Shown: in pieces, positions 61,319 through 64,000 of the stretch
Layout: every line of letters begins with the position of its first letter
Position numbering within the stretch: the first letter of the stretch is position 1
Source of the DNA: Yoonia sp. BS5-3
GTDB lineage: Bacteria > Pseudomonadota > Alphaproteobacteria > Rhodobacterales > Rhodobacteraceae
Direction: 5' to 3'
Length of the DNA: 64,000 nt
NCBI RefSeq assembly: GCF_038069655.2
Contig: NZ_CP150951.2
Span: 558,001-622,000 of the forward strand
The notes under the pieces: generated by a model
What the model was told of the DNA's origin: nothing
The model's database searches: none
Seen by the model: the letters and a program-made list of their open reading frames with translations, nothing else
Made by a program: the position numbers and the translations under genes

Positions 61319-61846
61319 ATGAAATATTCCAAGACGCAAGTCGTCTATCACTGGCTAACCGCCGCGTTGATCTTCGTCATGCTTGGCACGGGGCTGGCCT
61401 ATCGCTTTGATCTGGCAGATCGGGCGGCGCTGAACGCGCACCAGATCGCCGGTCAGTTGCTGATCGTGGTGCTGGCCCTGCGGGTCGGGGCGCGGCTGAT
61501 GCGGCGCAGACCTGTAACGCGCCATCAGCACGCCGCTTGGGAGCGATTACTGGCCGGGGCCGTCCATTTCGGGCTTTACGGAACGATGATCGCCTTTGTG
61601 ATCACCGGGTATGTCTCGGCCTCAGCGCTGAGCAGCAACAGTCTGATTGCGCCTGTCGATATCACCTTCGCCCGCTCTGATACGGGCGAATGGCTGCTGG
61701 ATATTCATTACATGCTGAAATGGGTTCTTCTGGGCTTTTTCGGCCTGCATCTGGCAGGCGCGCTGAAACACCTGCTCATCGATAGGGATGACAGCTTTTC
61801 ACACATGACCTTCACCTCAAAAAAACAGGAGCCACCTAATGCATAA
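61319..61846 (+). CDS. Cytochrome b561-family membrane protein
   Basis: 175 aa with four membrane helices. Candidate heme-ligand histidines are His11 (VVYHWLTAAL), His41 (LNAHQIAG), His83 (AVHFGLYG), His130 (LDIHYMLKW), His144 and His151. Such prokaryotic b561 proteins carry b-type hemes and exchange electrons between quinone and a periplasmic partner. The stop overlaps the start of the Rieske-like gene by 8 bp, so the two are coupled. Confidence 0.87.
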   Translation: MKYSKTQVVYHWLTAALIFVMLGTGLAYRFDLADRAALNAHQIAGQLLIVVLALRVGARLMRRRPVTRHQHAAWERLLAGAVHFGLYGTMIAFVITGYVSASALSSNSLIAPVDITFARSDTGEWLLDIHYMLKWVLLGFFGLHLAGALKHLLIDRDDSFSHMTFTSKKQEPPNA

Positions 61847-62405
61847 ACTCACACGCAGACATGTGATGTTGACGATGACCGGCAGCACCTTGATGCTGTG
61901 TCCGGCAATCTTGAACGCGCAGACTGTCTCGCCGGAATGGGACGGGCTGCCGGATACCACACCTGTCGGCGAAGACCAGTTAATCAATGTCGGCGAAGGC
62001 CCGGCCGAGGTGGACATCACGGATCTGGAACCAGGCCAAGTGACCGTGATCGCAAGACCCACAACCGATGAGGCCTATTCTGCCACGGGGCAGATCCAAT
62101 ATGTCGCCGTGCATTATCGCACCGAAGCGCAAATCGCATTTGGCGCCGAAAATGACCGCGACGGCACCGTTCAGGACCCGCGCTACTTTGTGGTCAATCT
62201 GGTATGTACGCACCGGGGCAAAGCCATTGGCATGACGGGTGATCCTGCTGCGCCATTTGCCTGTTTGGATCGGGGGGATCGCCATTCATCGGTGTTTGAT
62301 GCCTCAGGCTTTGGCATCGCAGGCGCATCCGAGGATGAATATCTGTCTATCCCTGATTACAGCCTTACCACTGACGGGGATCAGGTCGTCCTGCAACTGG
62401 CCTGA
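61839..62405 (+). CDS. Tat-exported Rieske-like protein with altered cluster motif
   Basis: 188 aa. A twin-arginine-type leader (MHKLTRRHVMLTMTGSTLML) precedes a beta-rich domain. The first half of the Rieske box is intact, CTH at residues 123-125. The second is ACLDRGDRHSSVFDASG, with Cys142 and His149, so the spacing is C-x-H-x16-C-x6-H instead of C-x-H-x15-17-C-x-x-H; position +3 after Cys142 is Arg. It could hold a 2Fe-2S cluster with shifted ligand, another metal, or none. It is encoded with a b561 cytochrome, which makes an electron-transfer role likely. Confidence 0.8.
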   Translation: MHKLTRRHVMLTMTGSTLMLCPAILNAQTVSPEWDGLPDTTPVGEDQLINVGEGPAEVDITDLEPGQVTVIARPTTDEAYSATGQIQYVAVHYRTEAQIAFGAENDRDGTVQDPRYFVVNLVCTHRGKAIGMTGDPAAPFACLDRGDRHSSVFDASGFGIAGASEDEYLSIPDYSLTTDGDQVVLQLA

Positions 62406-62410
62406 ACAAA

Positions 62411-62437
62411 AAAGGGGAGCGTCGGACGCTCCCCTTT
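62411..62437. terminator. Bidirectional terminator between the Rieske-like gene and nusG
   Basis: An 11-bp stem AAAGGGGAGCG/CGCTCCCCTTT with a 5-nt loop; A-rich before and T-rich after on both strands. It serves the plus-strand b561/Rieske pair and minus-strand secE-nusG. Confidence 0.88.
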
Positions 62438-62459
62438 CTCTATTCATTATGCAGCAAGC

Positions 62460-62990
62460 CTACTGCTTGGTGACCTGCGTATATTCCAGCTCGACCGGTG
62501 TGGCGCGGCCAAAGATGGACACGGTCACTTTCAGGCGCTGATTTTCTTCGTCGACTTCCTCGACCAGACCATCGAAATCCTCGAACGGACCATCGTTGAC
62601 TTTGACCTTCTCGCCAATCTCGAAGTTGATCAGGGTGCGCGGCGCTTCTTCGCCTTCCTGAACGCGGCCCAGGATCGCCTGCACTTCGGCATCACGCATC
62701 GGCATCGGGCGCCCCTGCGGGCCAAGGAACCCGGTAACGCGGTTGATTGAGTTGATCAGGTGGTAGCCTTCATCGGACATTTCCATATGCACCAGCACGT
62801 AACCGGGCATAAAGCGACGCTCGGCGGTTACCTTTTTGTTGCGGCGGATTTCGATCACTTCCTCGGTGGGGACCAGAACTTCGTCGATCTGCTCATCCAG
62901 CCCGCGTTCTTCCGCTTTGGTCCGGATTTCCTCTGCGATCTTCTTTTCGAAGTTCGACAGAACGCTTACCGAATACCACCGTTTCGCCAT
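62460..62990 (-). CDS. nusG: Transcription termination/antitermination factor NusG
   Basis: 176 aa: RWYSVSVLSNFEKKIAEEIR at the start of the NGN domain, VTAERRFMPGYVLVHMEMSD, RVTGFLGPQGRPMPM, and a C-terminal KOW domain (NFEIGEKVKVNDGPFEDFDG). It lies 187 bp after secE, with a hairpin in between, and is followed by a terminator rather than rplK. Confidence 0.97.
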   Translation of the reverse strand: MAKRWYSVSVLSNFEKKIAEEIRTKAEERGLDEQIDEVLVPTEEVIEIRRNKKVTAERRFMPGYVLVHMEMSDEGYHLINSINRVTGFLGPQGRPMPMRDAEVQAILGRVQEGEEAPRTLINFEIGEKVKVNDGPFEDFDGLVEEVDEENQRLKVTVSIFGRATPVELEYTQVTKQ

Positions 62991-63061
62991 TGTCTGCGCA
63001 CCTTGTCGTCAGCGACCCGTTCGGGTCCAATTCAAAAATATCCGGCGGCCCATCCGCCAGT

Positions 63062-63112
63062 CCCGAAAATAAAAGCGGCGTGCAACTCGATTCGCCACAC
63101 GCCATTTTCGGG
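63062..63112 (-). promoter_or_regulatory. Long hairpin between secE and nusG
   Basis: Outer arms CCCGAAAAT/ATTTTCGGG (63062-63070 and 63104-63112) and inner arms GGCGTG/CACGCC (63077-63082 and 63098-63103). Read on the minus strand, the inner stem is followed by GCTTTTATTTT, so it looks like a terminator or attenuator controlled by the outer pairing. It lies in the 187-bp secE-nusG gap. Confidence 0.6.
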
Positions 63113-63176
63113 AAGTTTCAGGCTCTTACCGCTGCTGCCCGCTATTTTCAAGAGGCACCCACGAAATTCCGGATCG

Positions 63177-63377
63177 TCAGCTGCCGAAATAGTTCAATAC
63201 AGAGGTCAGCCCAGACCGGATCACAATATCAACCAGCGAGAAAAAGATCGCCGTCAAAGCGGCCATGATAAACACCATGATCGTTGTCAAAACCACTTCG
63301 CGGCGTGTCGGCCAAACGACCTTGGACACTTCGGCGCGGACTTCTTGGATGAATTTGACAGGGTTGGCGATGGCCAT
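63177..63377 (-). CDS. secE: Protein translocase subunit SecE
   Basis: 66 aa, the short single-helix form: MAIANPVKFIQEVRAEVSKV, VWPTRREVVLTTIMVFIMAA and a final amphipathic segment. The WPTR motif is the SecE signature. No tRNA-Trp or tuf gene is seen just upstream. Confidence 0.96.
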   Translation of the reverse strand: MAIANPVKFIQEVRAEVSKVVWPTRREVVLTTIMVFIMAALTAIFFSLVDIVIRSGLTSVLNYFGS

Positions 63378-63406
63378 GGTTGATCGTCCTTTGTGGAAAC
63401 AAACGC

Positions 63407-63435
63407 GACATACGGTGTCTGTATGGCAAATTCAA
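63407..63435 (-). promoter_or_regulatory. Putative secE promoter overlapped by the third 11-bp-period box
   Basis: On the minus strand TTGAAT (63430-63435), 17 bp, TATGTC (63407-63412). Over it, on the plus strand, ACATAC....TCTGTATGG (63408-63426) matches the boxes at 16447 and 49396; here only two of the three half-sites are clear (CATAC and TGTAT, 11 bp apart). If the box is an operator it would cover this promoter. Confidence 0.5.
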
Positions 63436-63460
63436 GCCCGGCGCGGCACGGGCGGGATGC

Positions 63461-64000
63461 TCATTTCAGGAATGTGACATCTTCCATACCGGCAATCGCA
63501 GCGGTTTGAGCAGCATAAGCTGCGGCAGCGCGGGCATGTTCATCAGAATCAAACCCATCAAAAGACGGATGCGCCGGCCCCACAGGCCACATTTTGCGCA
63601 TGGCAAACCCCGCCTTGTCCCCTTCTCCAGCCGCGTGACGCTGAAGCGTTTCGGTCACGGCAGCGGCAGACAGACCTTCGTGAATCCGTCGGGGCAGCGG
63701 CGCGACAATTTGGGCGCGGTCCGGACCAACCAAACCTGCACAGATTTGTGTAAAGACGTCGGCGTAATCCTCATGCCGCCAGACAGTCAATTGACCAACG
63801 CCCTTGGCCCCGCGCAGCCGGGTGACCAGATCAAGCCAATCGACACTGGTGATCGGATTTATGCGTTTGAAGCGATCCAGCGGCATGGCCCGCCCGCCCA
63901 TGAGCATCTGACAATACGCAGAGCTAAGAAATGCTGTGGGCTGGCGGATACCCAGAAACACATCGATCGGGCGCCCGATCGCCTCGGCCAGCGCGGCAAC
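63461..64000 (-). CDS. Unknown protein, C-terminal part (runs off right edge)
   Basis: 180 codons are visible in one open frame to the edge, the visible part starting VAALAEAIGRPIDVFLGIRQ and PTAFLSSAYCQMLMGG and ending GMEDVTFLK. The FLGIRQPTAFLSSAYCQ pattern loosely resembles the mid-part of sulfotransferase-like proteins, but I would not assign the family. It lies upstream of secE in the same direction, and ends 84 bp before it. Confidence 0.6.
   Translation of the reverse strand, partial: VAALAEAIGRPIDVFLGIRQPTAFLSSAYCQMLMGGRAMPLDRFKRINPITSVDWLDLVTRLRGAKGVGQLTVWRHEDYADVFTQICAGLVGPDRAQIVAPLPRRIHEGLSAAAVTETLQRHAAGEGDKAGFAMRKMWPVGPAHPSFDGFDSDEHARAAAAYAAQTAAIAGMEDVTFLK

Noticed and set aside
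63378-63460. tRNA-Trp gene expected before secE
   Set aside because: No cloverleaf can be drawn here; the space holds only the promoter and box.

Overview
This window is a piece of the chromosome of a marine alphaproteobacterium, most likely a Rhodobacterales (roseobacter-type) species. The reasons are the Rhodobacterales-like ribosomal protein set and lengths (RpoA 338 aa, S13 starting at GTG, short adenylate kinase), the crcB-rluC-HAD-ATP12 run at the left edge, the GTAG-type hairpin repeats, and accessory genes typical of that group. I see no rRNA, tRNA, CRISPR array, insertion sequence or prophage.

Almost the whole window is the ribosomal protein/RNA polymerase/translation factor super-cluster, read on the minus strand from right to left: secE-nusG, rplK-rplA, rplJ-rplL, rpoB-rpoC, rpsL-rpsG-fusA-tuf, rpsJ-rplC-rplD-rplW, rplB-rpsS-rplV-rpsC-rplP, rpmC-rpsQ-rplN-rplX-rplE-rpsN-rpsH-rplF-rplR-rpsE-rpmD, rplO-secY-adk, rpsM-rpsK-rpoA-rplQ. 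Gene order inside each block is the canonical one, but the blocks are separated by accessory genes on either strand. Most blocks have a terminator of their own and several have a recognisable sigma70-type promoter (17-bp spacers, -10 usually TATACG), so the super-operon has become a string of independent transcription units.

The largest insertion (about 26.2 to 15.5 kb, between rplP and rpmC) holds a complete non-phosphorylating L-fucose pathway: L-fucose dehydrogenase, L-fuconolactonase, L-fuconate dehydratase, 2-keto-3-deoxy-L-fuconate dehydrogenase and an FAH-family hydrolase. It also has a three-gene sugar ABC importer and a divergent IclR regulator with a clear inverted-repeat operator. 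Next to it are a TIGR02466-type gene and a decayed Doc/Fic toxin with its small partner gene.

Other insertions are: a 147-aa protein of unknown function (rpmD/rplO); a membrane protein with an internal duplication (adk/rpsM); DUF2892 and DUF2200 genes plus an unknown 206-aa gene (rplW/rplB); a membrane-anchored coiled-coil/collagen-like protein (tuf/rpsJ); a lipoprotein and an EamA transporter (rpoC/rpsL); a DUF4034-like exported protein, a chemotaxis receptor and an outer-membrane-protein remnant (rpoB/rplL); a PAS-GGDEF-EAL protein and a LicD-cytidylyltransferase fusion (rplJ/rplA); and a spermidine-synthase-like membrane protein with a cytochrome b561/Rieske-like pair (rplK/nusG).

Intergenic DNA is rich in structure: GTAG-headed REP-like hairpins (often as divergent pairs), a second palindrome family, twin perfect palindromes between rpoB and rpoC, a folded rpsJ leader, and a three-copy motif of 5-bp half-sites repeated every 11 bp. 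The left edge carries ATP12, a HAD phosphatase, rluC, crcB, rarA, a DUF3052 gene and an XRE regulator. The right edge cuts an unrecognised gene.
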